The position numbers and the translations under genes were made by a program. From Enterobacter genomosp. O (GTDB lineage: Bacteria > Pseudomonadota > Gammaproteobacteria > Enterobacterales > Enterobacteriaceae), in NCBI RefSeq assembly GCF_001022965.1, contig NZ_LECZ01000023.1, forward strand, positions 310,001 to 374,000: 64,000 nucleotides of DNA, given 5' to 3'. Every line of letters starts with the position of its first letter. The stretch's first letter is position 1. This document shows positions 1-12,926 of this stretch, piece after piece. The notes below the pieces were generated by a model that did not search any database, was not told the origin of the DNA, and was given only the letters and a program-made list of their open reading frames with translations.

Positions 1-2
1 GG

Positions 3-1130
3 TATCTGGCGCGTCCGCTGGGTGGCATTGTGATGGCGCACTTTGGCGACCTGATAGGGCGTAAGAAGATGTTTACCCTCAGCATTCTGCTGATGGCCAT
101 ACCCACGTTGGCCATTGGTCTGCTGCCCACCTATGCCTCACTGGGCATCCTTGCTCCTTTGCTGCTGTTGCTGATGCGCGTGCTTCAGGGCGCGGCGATT
201 GGCGGTGAAGTGCCGGGCGCGTGGGTGTTTGTGGCGGAACATGTTCCGGCGCGCCGGATTGGCATCGCCTGTGGAACCTTAACGGCGGGCCTGACCATCG
301 GGATCTTGCTGGGGTCGGTGGTCGCGACCATTGTCAACACCAGCATGACGCAGCAGGCCGTGCACGATTGGGGCTGGCGTATTCCGTTCCTGCTGGGCGG
401 GGCGTTTGGTCTGGTGGCGATGTATCTGCGTCGCTGGCTGCAGGAGACACCGATTTTCCTGGAGATGCAGCAGCGCAAAGCGCTGGCGCAGGAGCTGCCG
501 GTGAAAGCTGTCGTGGTACGCCATAAAAAAGCGGTAGTGGTGTCAATGCTTCTCACCTGGCTGCTTTCGGCGGGCATTGTCGTGGTGATATTGATGTCGC
601 CGGTCTGGCTGCAGAAACAGTACGGATTCGCCCCGGCGGTGACGCTGCAGGCAAACAGTATTGCGACCATTATGCTCTGCTTTGGCTGTCTTGCTGCCGG
701 GCTGGCGGCAGATCGTTTCGGTGCCAGCGTAACCTTTATCGTTGGTAGCCTGTTACTGGCCGCATCAAGCTGGGCGTTTTACCATCTGGCAGGCAGCCAT
801 CCTGAACAGCTGTTCGTGTTGTACGGTGTGGTGGGGTTCTGCGTCGGGGTTGTCGGCGCGGTGCCGTATGTCATGGTACGTGCGTTCCCGCCGGAGGTTC
901 GCTTCACCGGCATCTCTTTTTCTTACAACGTGTCGTATGCCATTTTTGGCGGACTGACGCCGATCGCGGTCACGGTGCTGATGGGCGTATCACCGATGGC
1001 TCCCGCCTGGTATGTTCTCGCGCTTTCGGTCATGGGGCTGGTATTGGGAATTTGGCTTCGACAGGCGTGGGGATGTCGTGCCCGCGAGACGGGCACGACA
1101 GAGGGATCAGTGTTTTTCACCAATCGGTAG
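3..1130 (+). CDS. MFS transporter, metabolite:H+ symporter type (5' end outside window)
   Basis: Polytopic inner-membrane carrier of the major facilitator superfamily; 375 residues are visible and the N-terminus lies upstream of the window, since the frame is open from base 3. The visible start reads ARPLGGIVMAHFGDLIGRKK, the loop 2-3 signature of the metabolite:H+ symporter subfamily (ProP, KgtP, ShiA, YhjE). It is followed by RVLQGAAIGGEVPGAW and an acidic AEHVPARR loop, also typical of that group. The internal ATG at base 30 is not the start, because it falls inside the signature. Substrate cannot be told from sequence. The last 24 bases overlap the end of convergent satP. As I recall, E. 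coli K-12 has no such gene beside satP. Confidence 0.85.
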   Translation, partial: YLARPLGGIVMAHFGDLIGRKKMFTLSILLMAIPTLAIGLLPTYASLGILAPLLLLLMRVLQGAAIGGEVPGAWVFVAEHVPARRIGIACGTLTAGLTIGILLGSVVATIVNTSMTQQAVHDWGWRIPFLLGGAFGLVAMYLRRWLQETPIFLEMQQRKALAQELPVKAVVVRHKKAVVVSMLLTWLLSAGIVVVILMSPVWLQKQYGFAPAVTLQANSIATIMLCFGCLAAGLAADRFGASVTFIVGSLLLAASSWAFYHLAGSHPEQLFVLYGVVGFCVGVVGAVPYVMVRAFPPEVRFTGISFSYNVSYAIFGGLTPIAVTVLMGVSPMAPAWYVLALSVMGLVLGIWLRQAWGCRARETGTTEGSVFFTNR

Positions 1131-1673
1131 AATGGTGCGGTCAAACTGCTCGTTCAGCACTTCACCCATTGCCAGGTAGATAGCGCTTGCGCCGCAAACC
1201 AGACCAATCCAGCCTGCAACGTGAACGATGCCTTCGTTATCCACGAGGTGACCAATCGCCAGCAGGGCGAACAGTACGGTCAGGCTCAGGAAGACAAACT
1301 GCAGCGCGCGGTTACCTTTCAGGGTGCCGAAGAACATGAAGAGGGTGAAGACGCCCCACAGGCCCAGGTATACGCCCAGGAAATGGGCGTTTGCCGCATC
1401 TGCCAGGCCCATTTTAGGCAGCAGCAGAATGGCAACCAGGGTCAGCCAGAAAGAACCGTAAGAGGTGAAGGCGGTTAAGCCGAAGGTGTTGCCTTTCTTA
1501 TATTCCAGCAGGCCCGCGAAGATTTGCGCGATACCGCCGTAAAAAATGCCCATCGCCAGGATGATGCCATCCATCGGGAACATCCCGATATTGTGCAGGT
1601 TCAGCAGGATAGTGGTCATGCCAAAACCCATCAGGCCCAGCGGAGCCGGATTAGCCAACTTAGTGTTGCCCAT
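1107..1673 (-). CDS. satP: Acetate/succinate:H+ symporter SatP
   Basis: Inner-membrane acetate and succinate uptake protein of the AceTr (GPR1/FUN34/YaaH) family, 188 residues as in E. coli. The family signature NPAPLGLMGFGMTT is near residue 8, followed by about six hydrophobic segments. The start follows a GAGGA ribosome site seven bases upstream. It is transcribed away from dnaK. Its 3' end overlaps the convergent MFS gene by 24 bases, and no terminator hairpin separates the two. SatP takes up acetate during scavenging; the neighbouring MFS carrier may be an unrelated transporter. Confidence 0.95.
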   Translation of the reverse strand: MGNTKLANPAPLGLMGFGMTTILLNLHNIGMFPMDGIILAMGIFYGGIAQIFAGLLEYKKGNTFGLTAFTSYGSFWLTLVAILLLPKMGLADAANAHFLGVYLGLWGVFTLFMFFGTLKGNRALQFVFLSLTVLFALLAIGHLVDNEGIVHVAGWIGLVCGASAIYLAMGEVLNEQFDRTILPIGEKH

Positions 1674-1815
1674 AAGTCCTCAAAAAAATCATCATTAATA
1701 TGGTGAAATGGTTAAACCCGCGTCAGTTCTCCCTGACGGGGCGCGGCATCATAATGGGCGCAATCGATGGCGTCTATGATCTCATCGGGGTGAAATTAAA
1801 AATTTTTTTATCCTT

Positions 1816-1847
1816 CCCCCTTGATGGACGACGTTGCGACCCCATCT
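1816..1847 (+). promoter_or_regulatory. dnaK P1 sigma-32 heat-shock promoter
   Basis: The sequence has CCCCCTTGATG as the -35 element (1816-1826) and CCCCATCT as the -10 element (1840-1847), 13 bases apart. This is the sigma-32 (RpoH) pattern and matches the E. coli dnaK P1 promoter at nearly every conserved base. It lies about 120 bases upstream of the dnaK start. Confidence 0.9.
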
Positions 1848-1885
1848 TGTAAGCAACCGCAGTGTGTGGACCTGAAAAAAATCAA

Positions 1886-1922
1886 ATCTGGGCAGTTGAA
1901 AAAGCACGTTCTGCCCTTATTA
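1886..1922 (+). promoter_or_regulatory. dnaK P2 heat-shock promoter
   Basis: A second heat-shock promoter matches the E. coli dnaK P2: GGGCAGTTGAAA (-35, near 1890) and CCCTTATTA (-10, from 1914). It is about 50 bases upstream of the dnaK ATG. Tandem sigma-32 promoters at this spot are known in E. coli; here the call rests on sequence similarity. Confidence 0.8.
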
Positions 1923-1969
1923 CAGGTACACAACCACATGTTGACTGAATTTTTAGTGGAGACGTTTAG

Positions 1970-3883
1970 ATGGGTAAAATTATTGGTATCGACCTGGGTA
2001 CTACCAACTCTTGTGTAGCGATTATGGATGGCACTACTGCACGCGTGCTGGAGAACGCCGAGGGCGATCGCACCACGCCTTCTATCATTGCTTATACCCA
2101 GGATGGTGAAACTCTGGTTGGTCAGCCGGCTAAACGTCAGGCAGTGACAAACCCGCAAAACACCCTGTTTGCGATTAAACGCCTGATTGGTCGCCGCTTC
2201 CAGGACGAAGAAGTTCAGCGTGACGTTTCCATCATGCCTTACAAAATCATCGCGGCAGATAACGGCGATGCATGGCTTGATGTGAAAGGCACCAAAACTG
2301 CACCACCGCAGATTTCTGCCGAAGTGCTGAAAAAAATGAAGAAAACCGCTGAAGATTACCTGGGTGAGCCGGTAACTGAAGCTGTTATCACCGTTCCTGC
2401 ATACTTCAACGATGCTCAGCGTCAGGCAACTAAAGATGCTGGCCGTATCGCAGGTCTGGAAGTAAAACGTATCATCAACGAACCAACCGCGGCTGCACTG
2501 GCTTACGGTCTGGATAAAGAAGTGGGCAACCGCACTATCGCGGTTTACGACCTCGGTGGTGGTACCTTCGATATCTCTATTATCGAAATCGACGAAGTTG
2601 ACGGCGAAAAAACCTTCGAAGTTCTGGCAACCAACGGTGATACCCACCTGGGTGGTGAAGACTTCGATACCCGTCTGATCAACTATCTCGTTGACGAATT
2701 CAAGAAAGATCAGGGCATTGACCTGCGTAACGACCCGCTGGCCATGCAGCGCCTGAAAGAAGCCGCTGAGAAAGCGAAGATCGAGCTGTCTTCCGCTCAG
2801 CAGACCGACGTGAACCTGCCGTACATCACTGCAGACGCGACCGGTCCTAAACACATGAACATCAAAGTGACCCGTGCGAAACTGGAAAGCCTGGTAGAAG
2901 ACCTGGTGAACCGTTCTATCGAGCCGCTGAAAGTTGCCCTGCAGGACGCTGGTCTGTCCGTCTCTGACATCCAGGACGTTATCCTGGTTGGTGGTCAGAC
3001 GCGTATGCCAATGGTTCAGAAGAAAGTGGCTGAGTTCTTTGGTAAAGAGCCACGTAAAGACGTTAACCCGGACGAAGCGGTTGCTATCGGTGCTGCGGTT
3101 CAGGGTGGCGTACTGACCGGCGAAGTGAAAGACGTACTGCTGCTGGACGTTACCCCGCTGTCTCTGGGTATCGAAACCATGGGCGGTGTGATGACTGCGC
3201 TCATCAACAAAAACACCACCATCCCGACGAAGCACAGCCAGGTGTTCTCTACCGCTGAAGACAACCAGTCTGCGGTAACCATCCATGTGATTCAGGGTGA
3301 GCGTAAGCGTGCGGCTGATAACAAATCTCTGGGTCAGTTCAACCTGGACGGTATTAACCCGGCACCGCGCGGCATGCCGCAGATCGAAGTCACCTTCGAC
3401 ATCGATGCTGACGGTATCCTGCACGTGTCTGCGAAAGACAAAAACAGCGGTAAAGAGCAGAAGATCACCATCAAGGCATCTTCTGGCCTGAACGAAGCGG
3501 AAATCGAAAAAATGGTTCGCGATGCCGAAGCTAACGCTGAATCCGACCGTAAGTTCGAAGAGCTGGTTCAGACCCGTAACCAGGGTGACCATCTGCTGCA
3601 CAGCACCCGTAAGCAGGTTGAAGAAGCAGGCGATAAACTGCCAGCGGAAGACAAGACTGCTATCGAAGCTGCACTGAGTGCGCTGGAATCCTCACTGAAA
3701 GGTGAAGACAAAGCGGATATCGAAGCGAAGATGCAGGAACTGGCGCAGGCTTCCCAGAAGCTGATGGAAATCGCTCAGCAGCAGCATGCCCAGCAGCAGG
3801 CAGGCGCTGACGCTTCGGCGAACAACGCGAAAGACGACGACGTTGTCGACGCTGAGTTCGAAGAAGTTAAAGATAAAAAATAA
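1970..3883 (+). CDS. dnaK: Chaperone DnaK (Hsp70)
   Basis: ATP-dependent Hsp70 chaperone of the cytoplasm that folds and protects nascent and stress-damaged proteins with DnaJ and GrpE, and down-regulates sigma-32. It has 637 residues (E. coli 638). The protein starts [17 protein letters not shown], with the phosphate-binding loop. GGGTFDISI and GGEDFD mark the ATPase domain (about 1-385). The linker VLLLDVTPL precedes the peptide-binding domain, and the tail ends EEVKDKK. The start follows TGGAGA at 1957. It forms an operon with dnaJ 87 bases downstream and is driven by P1 and P2. Confidence 0.99.
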   Translation: MGKIIGIDLGTTNSCVAIMDGTTARVLENAEGDRTTPSIIAYTQDGETLVGQPAKRQAVTNPQNTLFAIKRLIGRRFQDEEVQRDVSIMPYKIIAADNGDAWLDVKGTKTAPPQISAEVLKKMKKTAEDYLGEPVTEAVITVPAYFNDAQRQATKDAGRIAGLEVKRIINEPTAAALAYGLDKEVGNRTIAVYDLGGGTFDISIIEIDEVDGEKTFEVLATNGDTHLGGEDFDTRLINYLVDEFKKDQGIDLRNDPLAMQRLKEAAEKAKIELSSAQQTDVNLPYITADATGPKHMNIKVTRAKLESLVEDLVNRSIEPLKVALQDAGLSVSDIQDVILVGGQTRMPMVQKKVAEFFGKEPRKDVNPDEAVAIGAAVQGGVLTGEVKDVLLLDVTPLSLGIETMGGVMTALINKNTTIPTKHSQVFSTAEDNQSAVTIHVIQGERKRAADNKSLGQFNLDGINPAPRGMPQIEVTFDIDADGILHVSAKDKNSGKEQKITIKASSGLNEAEIEKMVRDAEANAESDRKFEELVQTRNQGDHLLHSTRKQVEEAGDKLPAEDKTAIEAALSALESSLKGEDKADIEAKMQELAQASQKLMEIAQQQHAQQQAGADASANNAKDDDVVDAEFEEVKDKK

Positions 3884-3909
3884 TCGCCCTGATGCAGGGT
3901 AATTAATCG

Positions 3910-3942
3910 GCACGGGCGTAGGAGAATTCTCCACGCCCGTGC
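3910..3942. other. Near-perfect palindrome between dnaK and dnaJ
   Basis: Arms GCACGGGCGT and ACGCCCGTGC enclose the perfect palindrome GGAGAATTCTCC, so the RNA folds into one long stem with a single bulged A and almost no loop. No U-tract follows, so it is not a standard intrinsic terminator; dnaJ starts 28 bases further on. It may stabilise dnaK mRNA ends, cause partial termination or serve as a processing site. E. coli has the small transcript tpke11 in this gap, but I cannot tell whether one is made here. Confidence 0.75.
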
Positions 3943-3970
3943 TCGCATGTTAAGGGGCTTAAAAAAACCA

Positions 3971-5116
3971 ATGGCAAAGCAAGACTATTACGAGATTTTA
4001 GGCGTTCCGAAAACTGCGGAAGAGCGTGAAATCAAAAAGGCGTATAAGCGCCTGGCCATGAAATTCCACCCGGACCGTAACCAGGGTGACAAAGAGGCTG
4101 AAGCCAAATTTAAAGAGATCAAAGAAGCCTACGAAGTCCTGACCGATGCACAAAAACGTGCGGCCTATGACCAGTATGGTCACGCAGCCTTTGAACAGGG
4201 CGGCATGGGCGGCGGTGGATTCGGCGGCGGCGGCTTTGGCGGCGGCGCTGACTTCAGCGATATCTTTGGCGATGTGTTTGGCGATATCTTCGGCGGTGGC
4301 CGTGGTCGTCAGCGCGCGACGCGCGGCGCAGACCTGCGCTACAACATGGAGCTGTCGCTGGAAGAGGCCGTTCGCGGCGTCACCAAAGAGATCCGTATCC
4401 CGACGCTGGAAGAGTGTGACGTCTGCCACGGCAGCGGCGCGAAAGCGGGCACTCAGCCGCAGACCTGTCCAACCTGTCACGGTTCTGGCCAGGTACAGAT
4501 GCGTCAGGGCTTTTTCGCGGTACAGCAGGCCTGTCCTCACTGTCACGGTCGCGGTACGCTGATTAAAGATCCGTGCACCAAATGCCACGGTCACGGTCGC
4601 GTTGAGAAAACCAAGACCCTGTCCGTAAAAATCCCGGCAGGCGTGGATACGGGCGACCGCATCCGTCTGGCTGGTGAAGGTGAAGCCGGCGAACACGGCG
4701 CACCGGCAGGCGATCTGTACGTTCAGGTGCAGGTGAAACAGCACGCTATCTTCGAGCGTGAAGGGAACAACCTGTACTGCGAAGTGCCGATCAACTTCGC
4801 TATGGCTGCACTCGGTGGCGAAATCGAAGTACCTACGCTGGATGGCCGCGTCAATCTGAAGATCCCGGGTGAAACCCAAACCGGTAAACTGTTCCGCATG
4901 CGCGGGAAAGGCGTTAAATCCGTTCGCGGTGGTGCGCAGGGTGACCTGCTGTGCCGCGTCGTCGTGGAAACGCCGGTTGGCCTGAACGACAAGCAGAAAC
5001 AGCTGCTGAAAGAGTTGCAGGAAAGCTTTGGCGGCCCGACGGGTGAGAAAAACAGCCCGCGCTCCAAAAGCTTCTTCGATGGCGTCAAAAAATTCTTCGA
5101 TGATTTGACCCGCTAA
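3971..5116 (+). CDS. dnaJ: Co-chaperone DnaJ (Hsp40)
   Basis: Class I J-protein that delivers substrates to DnaK and stimulates its ATPase. It has 381 residues (E. coli 376). The order is: J domain (1-70) with the HPD motif in KFHPDRN; a glycine/phenylalanine-rich region (about 75-110) that holds the extra residues; four zinc repeats CxxCxGxG ([32 protein letters not shown]); then the C-terminal substrate-binding domains. The ATG at 3971 gives [10 protein letters not shown] as in E. coli and follows AGGGG. An in-frame ATG at 3947 would add eight residues without family support. It is co-transcribed with dnaK. Confidence 0.98.
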   Translation: MAKQDYYEILGVPKTAEEREIKKAYKRLAMKFHPDRNQGDKEAEAKFKEIKEAYEVLTDAQKRAAYDQYGHAAFEQGGMGGGGFGGGGFGGGADFSDIFGDVFGDIFGGGRGRQRATRGADLRYNMELSLEEAVRGVTKEIRIPTLEECDVCHGSGAKAGTQPQTCPTCHGSGQVQMRQGFFAVQQACPHCHGRGTLIKDPCTKCHGHGRVEKTKTLSVKIPAGVDTGDRIRLAGEGEAGEHGAPAGDLYVQVQVKQHAIFEREGNNLYCEVPINFAMAALGGEIEVPTLDGRVNLKIPGETQTGKLFRMRGKGVKSVRGGAQGDLLCRVVVETPVGLNDKQKQLLKELQESFGGPTGEKNSPRSKSFFDGVKKFFDDLTR

Positions 5117-5137
5117 TCGGTTAGCTGGTTTCCTTTG

Positions 5138-5168
5138 CAAAAGCCCGGAAGTGATTCCGGGCTTTTTC
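5138..5168 (+). terminator. dnaJ intrinsic terminator
   Basis: The hairpin AAAGCCCGGAA-gtga-TTCCGGGCTTT is followed by a T run, 20-odd bases after the dnaJ stop. It is a strong Rho-independent terminator closing the dnaKJ operon. Confidence 0.92.
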
Positions 5169-5287
5169 TATTTGTGGGTATTGCTCGGTAAAACTGAATC
5201 TATACTCAATATTAATCTGTTTTTTCCGATCTATACGGCTTGGTATTATGGTTTTATCGAGGTATTGTTGTAACAGAGAGAATTAAA

Positions 5288-6463
5288 GTGAAATTACTAC
5301 ACCGTTTTTTTAGCAGTGAAGCGTCCGGTGGCGTGATCCTGATTATTGCCGCTGCGGCCGCGATGGTGCTGGCAAACGTCGGCTTTACCCGCGATCTGTA
5401 TCATGCTTTTCTGGAAACGCCCGTCGAGCTGAAGGTCGGGGCGCTGGAAATCAACAAGAACATGCTGCTGTGGATCAACGATGCGCTCATGGCGGTGTTC
5501 TTCCTGCTGGTCGGGCTTGAGGTGAAGCGTGAGCTGGTGCTGGGCTCGCTTGCCAGCCGCCAGCGTGCGGCGTTTCCGGTGATTGCCGCGTTTGGTGGGA
5601 TGGTGGTTCCGGCGCTGCTCTTCCTGGCGTTCACCTGGCAGGATCCGATTGCTCGTCACGGCTGGGCAATCCCGGCTGCGACGGATATCGCTTTTGCGCT
5701 CGGAGTGCTGGCACTACTGGGAAGCCGCGTGCCGGTTGCCCTGAAAATCTTCCTGATGGCGCTGGCGATCATCGATGACCTGGGCGCCATTGTGATTATC
5801 GCGCTGTTCTACACCAGCGATCTGTCGATTCTGTCTCTGAGCGTGGCCGCAGGAGCGATTGCGGTACTGGCGTTGCTGAACGTCTTTAATGTTCGCCGCA
5901 TCGGTATCTACATCCTCGTGGGGATGGTGCTGTGGACCGCGGTGTTGAAATCGGGCGTGCATGCCACGCTGGCCGGCGTAATTGTCGGTTTCTTCGTGCC
6001 GCTTAAGCCGCAGGAGGGCAAATCACCCGCTAAACAGCTGGAACACGTGCTGCACCCGTGGGTCGCTTTTATGATCCTGCCCCTGTTTGCGTTTGCCAAC
6101 GCGGGCGTTTCCCTCGGCGGCGTTACGCTGGACGGGCTGACGTCCGTGCTGCCGCTGGGCATTATTGCCGGGCTGTTTATCGGTAAGCCGCTGGGCATTA
6201 GCCTTTTCTGCTGGCTGGCGACGAAGCTGAAGCTGGCGACATTGCCGCATGGCACCACGTTTACGCAGATTATGGCCGTTGGCGTGCTGTGCGGAATCGG
6301 GTTTACGATGTCGATCTTTATCTCGACGCTGGCGTTTGGCGCGCATGCGCCTGAGCTTATCGTCTGGGCTAAACTCGGCATTCTCATCGGGTCATTACTG
6401 GCCGCGGTGATCGGTTATACCTTGTTGAAGGTGAAATTGTCCGGACAGGCCGTCCAGGCATAA
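5288..6463 (+). CDS. nhaA: Na+/H+ antiporter NhaA
   Basis: Inner-membrane electrogenic antiporter that exports Na+ or Li+ in exchange for two protons, for salt and alkaline-pH tolerance. It has 391 residues and 12 membrane segments. The ion-binding pair Asp163-Asp164 is in [10 protein letters not shown] chose the GTG at 5288, which gives [15 protein letters not shown] colinear with E. coli NhaA, whose gene also starts with GTG; an upstream in-frame ATG at 5240 would add 16 unsupported residues. It heads an operon with its activator nhaR. Unlike E. coli K-12, no insL or hokC lies between dnaJ and nhaA. Confidence 0.96.
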   Translation: MKLLHRFFSSEASGGVILIIAAAAAMVLANVGFTRDLYHAFLETPVELKVGALEINKNMLLWINDALMAVFFLLVGLEVKRELVLGSLASRQRAAFPVIAAFGGMVVPALLFLAFTWQDPIARHGWAIPAATDIAFALGVLALLGSRVPVALKIFLMALAIIDDLGAIVIIALFYTSDLSILSLSVAAGAIAVLALLNVFNVRRIGIYILVGMVLWTAVLKSGVHATLAGVIVGFFVPLKPQEGKSPAKQLEHVLHPWVAFMILPLFAFANAGVSLGGVTLDGLTSVLPLGIIAGLFIGKPLGISLFCWLATKLKLATLPHGTTFTQIMAVGVLCGIGFTMSIFISTLAFGAHAPELIVWAKLGILIGSLLAAVIGYTLLKVKLSGQAVQA

Positions 6464-6467
6464 CGGA

Positions 6468-6496
6468 AAGCCGGGAGGAGGGGATCCTTCTCCCGA
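6468..6496 (+). other. Hairpin between nhaA and nhaR
   Basis: Arms CGGGAG and CTCCCG surround GGGATCC-type inner pairing in the 58-base nhaA-nhaR gap. No T tract follows, so it probably attenuates or stabilises the transcript rather than ending it. Confidence 0.5.
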
Positions 6497-6521
6497 TACA
6501 TACTCAGGGAGAGAAGACGCG

Positions 6522-7421
6522 ATGTCTCATTTAAATTACAACCATCTTTACTACTTCTGGCACGTCTACAAGCAGGGCTCGGTGGTCGGGGCGGCAGAGG
6601 CCCTTTACCTGACGCCGCAAACCATCACCGGGCAGATCAAGGCGCTGGAAGAACGTTTGCAGGGCAAGCTGTTCAAGCGTAAGGGGCGTGGGATTGAACC
6701 CAGCGAACTGGGTGAGCTGGTTTTCCGCTACGCGGATAAAATGTTCACCCTAAGCCAGGAGATGCTGGATATCGTCAACTACCGCAAAGAGTCGAACCTG
6801 CTCTTTGATGTGGGCGTGGCGGACGCGCTGTCCAAACGGCTGGTGAGCGGCGTGCTGGATGCGGCCGTGGTAGAAGACGAGCAAATCCACCTGCGCTGCT
6901 TTGAATCCACCCACGAGATGCTGCTGGAACAGCTGAGCCAGCACAAGTTGGACATGATTATCTCGGATTGTCCGATCGACTCCACGCAGCAGGAAGGGCT
7001 GTTCTCGGTGAAGATTGGTGAATGCGGCGTGAGCTTCTGGTGTATTAACCCGCCGCCGGAAAAACCCTTCCCGGCCTGCCTGGAAGAGCGTCGCCTGCTG
7101 GTACCGGGAAGGCGTTCCATGTTGGGACGCAAGCTGCTGAACTGGTTTAACTCACAGGGGCTGAACGTTGAGATCCTCGGTGAGTTCGACGACGCGGCGC
7201 TGATGAAAGCCTTTGGCGAAGCGCACAATGCTATCTTCGTTGCACCGACGCTGTACGCGCACGATCTCTATTCAGATAACAGGATTACGGAGATTGGTCG
7301 GGTCGATAACGTGATGGAAGAGTATCACGCGATTTTTGCGGAAAGGATGATTCAGCACCCGGCGGTGCAGCGTATATGTAACCGTGACTACTCGTCGCTG
7401 TTTACACCACCGGCAATCTGA
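6522..7421 (+). CDS. nhaR: LysR-type transcriptional activator NhaR
   Basis: LysR-family regulator that activates nhaA in response to Na+; in E. coli it also activates pgaABCD and osmC. It has 299 residues (E. coli 301). The winged helix-turn-helix spans about residues 5-65 ([21 protein letters not shown]), followed by the effector-binding domain. The start [17 protein letters not shown] is family-typical and has an AGGGAGAG ribosome site. It lies 58 bases after nhaA in the same orientation. Confidence 0.96.
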   Translation: MSHLNYNHLYYFWHVYKQGSVVGAAEALYLTPQTITGQIKALEERLQGKLFKRKGRGIEPSELGELVFRYADKMFTLSQEMLDIVNYRKESNLLFDVGVADALSKRLVSGVLDAAVVEDEQIHLRCFESTHEMLLEQLSQHKLDMIISDCPIDSTQQEGLFSVKIGECGVSFWCINPPPEKPFPACLEERRLLVPGRRSMLGRKLLNWFNSQGLNVEILGEFDDAALMKAFGEAHNAIFVAPTLYAHDLYSDNRITEIGRVDNVMEEYHAIFAERMIQHPAVQRICNRDYSSLFTPPAI

Positions 7422-7430
7422 AGGCATAAA

Positions 7431-7453
7431 AAAACCCGCGTTAAGCGGGTTCT
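7431..7453 (-). terminator. rpsT intrinsic terminator
   Basis: The stem AACCCGC-gttaa-GCGGGTT lies between convergent nhaR and rpsT. Read on the minus strand it is followed by seven T residues, so it is a strong terminator for rpsT. On the plus strand the T run is weak (CTTTAAA), but it may also stop nhaR transcripts. Confidence 0.9.
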
Positions 7454-7478
7454 TTAAACAAGCAACAACAAGTAGCGA

Positions 7479-8069
<591 letters not shown>

Positions 8070-8996
8070 ATGAAGCTGATACGCGGCATACATAATCTCA
8101 GCAGAGCACCGCACGGGTGCGTGCTGACAATTGGTAATTTCGACGGCGTGCATCGTGGTCATCAGGCGCTGTTGCAGGGATTGCGTAAAGAAGGGGAGGC
8201 CCGCGGCCTGCCCGTGGTAGTGATGATTTTCGAACCGCAGCCGCTGGAGCTGTTTGCGGGCGATAAATCTCCCGCCCGTCTCACCCGCCTGCGCGAGAAG
8301 TTGCGCTATCTGGCGGAGTCCGGCGTGGACTACGTATTGTGCGTACGTTTCGATCGTCGCTTTGCCGCGCTGACAGCACAAAATTTTGTCAGTGACCTGC
8401 TGGTTGAGCGTCTTGGCGTGCAGTTTCTTGCCGTGGGGGATGATTTCCGCTTTGGCGCTGGTCGTCAGGGCGATTTCTTGCTATTACAGAAGGCTGGTCT
8501 GGAGTACGGCTTTGACGTCACCAGTGCGATGACCTTCTGTGAAGGCGGCGTTCGCGTCAGCAGCACGGCGGTACGTCAGGCGCTGGCCAATGATGAACTG
8601 GATACGGCAGAAACCCTGCTGGGGCATCCGTTCACCATCTCAGGCCGCGTTGTCCATGGCGACGCGCTCGGCCGCACCATTGGTTTCCCGACGGCGAATA
8701 TACCGCTGCGTCGTCAGGTTTCCCCGGTTAAAGGGGTCTATGCGGTGGAAGTGGCAGGACTGGGCGATAAACCATTTTATGGCGTCGCCAACATTGGTAC
8801 GCGTCCTACCGTCGCTGGTGTGCGTCAACAGTTAGAAGTGCACCTGCTGGACGTTGTAATGGACCTTTATGGTCGCCATATAGATGTGATACTGCGTAAA
8901 AAAATACGCAACGAGCAGCGATTTGGTTCGCTGGATGAACTCAAAGCGCAAATTGCGCGTGATGAATTGACGGCCCGCGAGTTTTTTGGGCTTTGA
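8070..8996 (+). CDS. ribF: Bifunctional riboflavin kinase / FAD synthetase
   Basis: Makes FMN from riboflavin and ATP, then FAD from FMN and ATP, in the cytoplasm. It has 308 residues (E. coli 313). The N-terminal FMN adenylyltransferase domain (about 1-180) has the nucleotidyl-transferase motif IGNFDGVHRGHQ and a distal SSTAVR. The C-terminal riboflavin kinase domain (about 185-305) has GRTIGFPTANI. The protein stops at REFFGL, a few residues short of E. coli. It is first in the ribF-ileS-lspA-fkpB-ispH gene string. Confidence 0.97.
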   Translation: MKLIRGIHNLSRAPHGCVLTIGNFDGVHRGHQALLQGLRKEGEARGLPVVVMIFEPQPLELFAGDKSPARLTRLREKLRYLAESGVDYVLCVRFDRRFAALTAQNFVSDLLVERLGVQFLAVGDDFRFGAGRQGDFLLLQKAGLEYGFDVTSAMTFCEGGVRVSSTAVRQALANDELDTAETLLGHPFTISGRVVHGDALGRTIGFPTANIPLRRQVSPVKGVYAVEVAGLGDKPFYGVANIGTRPTVAGVRQQLEVHLLDVVMDLYGRHIDVILRKKIRNEQRFGSLDELKAQIARDELTAREFFGL

Positions 8997-9041
8997 ACCC
9001 GGCTTAAATGCCTACGTGATAAATACGGAACCGAGAATCTG

Positions 9042-11857
<2,816 letters not shown>

Positions 11858-11858
<1 letters not shown>

Positions 11859-12358
11859 TGAGTAAAACTCTCTGTTCAACAGGACTGCGCTGGCTGTGGC
11901 TGGTTGTAGTGGTGCTGATTATCGATCTGGGCAGCAAGTTCCTGATCCTCCAGAATTTTGCTCTGGGGGATACGGTCCCGCTGTTCCCGTCGCTTAACCT
12001 GCACTATGCGCGTAACTACGGCGCGGCGTTCAGTTTCCTTGCCGACAGCGGTGGCTGGCAGCGCTGGTTCTTTGCGGGTATCGCTCTCGGTATCTGCGTG
12101 ATCCTGGCAGTGCTGATGTACCGCTCGAAGGCGACGCAAAAGCTGAATAACATCGCCTACGCGCTCATCATCGGTGGCGCGCTGGGCAACCTGTTTGACC
12201 GCCTGTGGCACGGCTTTGTGGTCGATATGATCGACTTCTACGTCGGCGACTGGCACTTCGCGACCTTTAACCTCGCCGATAGCGCAATTTGCATCGGTGC
12301 GGCGTTAATCGTGCTGGAAGGCTTCTTGCCGAAACCAGCCGCGAAAGAGCAGGCTTAA
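11858..12358 (+). CDS. lspA: Lipoprotein signal peptidase
   Basis: Inner-membrane aspartic protease (signal peptidase II) that removes the signal peptide from diacylglyceryl-prolipoproteins; target of globomycin. It has 166 residues and four membrane segments. The family motifs [17 protein letters not shown] and [12 protein letters not shown] carry the two catalytic aspartates. It overlaps ileS by one base. The DUF903 lipoprotein at 19890 would be a substrate. Confidence 0.98.
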
Positions 12359-12365
12359 TTGTAAA

Positions 12366-12444
12366 TGCCGGGTGGCGCTACGCTTACCCGGCCTACAGAA
12401 TTTGTGGCCTCCCGTAGGCCCGGTAAGCGCAGCGCCACCGGGCA
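12366..12444. repeat. REP pair (BIME) between lspA and fkpB
   Basis: Two inverted REP units face each other: TGCCGGGTGGCGCTACGCTT... ending CCGGCCTAC, and GTAGGCCCGGTAAGCGCAGC... ending CCACCGGGCA. They are separated by about 18 bases. This is the standard enterobacterial extragenic palindrome pair. It sits inside an operon and may protect upstream mRNA or reduce downstream expression. Confidence 0.92.
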
Positions 12445-12475
12445 ACAGGTGACCCAAAACAAGCGAGCAATTTGC

Positions 12476-12925
12476 ATGTCTAAATCCGTACAGAGCAACA
12501 GCGCGGTTCTCGTTCACTTCACGCTGAAACTGGATGATGGTTCAACGGCTGAATCCACCCGAAATAACGGCAAGCCGGCCCTGTTTCGTCTTGGCGATAC
12601 CTCCCTGTCTGAAGGTCTTGAGCAGCAGCTTCTGGGTCTGAAAGAGGGTGAGAAAAAAGCCTTTTCGCTGGAGCCTGATGCCGCGTTTGGTGTCCCGAGC
12701 CCGGACCTGATCCAGTATTTCTCGCGCCGCGAGTTTATGGACGCGGGTGAACCGGAAATTGGGGCGATTATGCTCTTTACCGCTATGGACGGCAGCGAAA
12801 TGCCTGGCGTGATCCGCGAAATCAACGGCGACTCGATTACCGTTGACTTCAACCATCCGCTTGCCGGGCGTACCGTTCATTTTGATGTTGAAGTGCTGGA
12901 AATCGATCCTGCACTGGAGGCCTGA
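12476..12925 (+). CDS. fkpB: FKBP-type peptidyl-prolyl isomerase FkpB (SlpA)
   Basis: Cytoplasmic FKBP-type prolyl isomerase and chaperone, 149 residues as in E. coli. The FKBP part has [16 protein letters not shown] and [14 protein letters not shown]; an insert-in-flap chaperone domain follows (about 70-125), with [19 protein letters not shown]. The ATG at 12476 gives [15 protein letters not shown], colinear with E. coli. Upstream in-frame codons run into the REP pair and are not coding. The stop is one base before the ispH start. Confidence 0.96.
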   Translation: MSKSVQSNSAVLVHFTLKLDDGSTAESTRNNGKPALFRLGDTSLSEGLEQQLLGLKEGEKKAFSLEPDAAFGVPSPDLIQYFSRREFMDAGEPEIGAIMLFTAMDGSEMPGVIREINGDSITVDFNHPLAGRTVHFDVEVLEIDPALEA

Positions 12926-12926
12926 A

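Larger units (their letters stand above)
1674..1969. promoter_or_regulatory. satP-dnaK divergent intergenic region
   Basis: This gap holds the satP 5' region on the minus strand and the dnaK heat-shock promoters on the plus strand (listed separately). A hairpin with arms CGTCAG and CTGACG lies near 1720-1740 in the satP leader or promoter zone; its role is unknown. No reading frame in the gap resembles a protein. E. coli carries yaaW and yaaI between these genes; neither is visible here. Confidence 0.6.

Noticed and set aside
1808-3601. 597-codon open frame antisense to dnaK
   Set aside because: It lies opposite a highly expressed gene with strong codon bias, which suppresses stops on the other strand. 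The predicted protein has no family features and the frame has no ribosome site. A similar antisense frame is a known artefact of dnaK genes.
3998-5140. 380-codon open frame antisense to dnaJ
   Set aside because: A shadow of dnaJ including its Gly-rich region, which reads as Ala/Thr-rich sequence.
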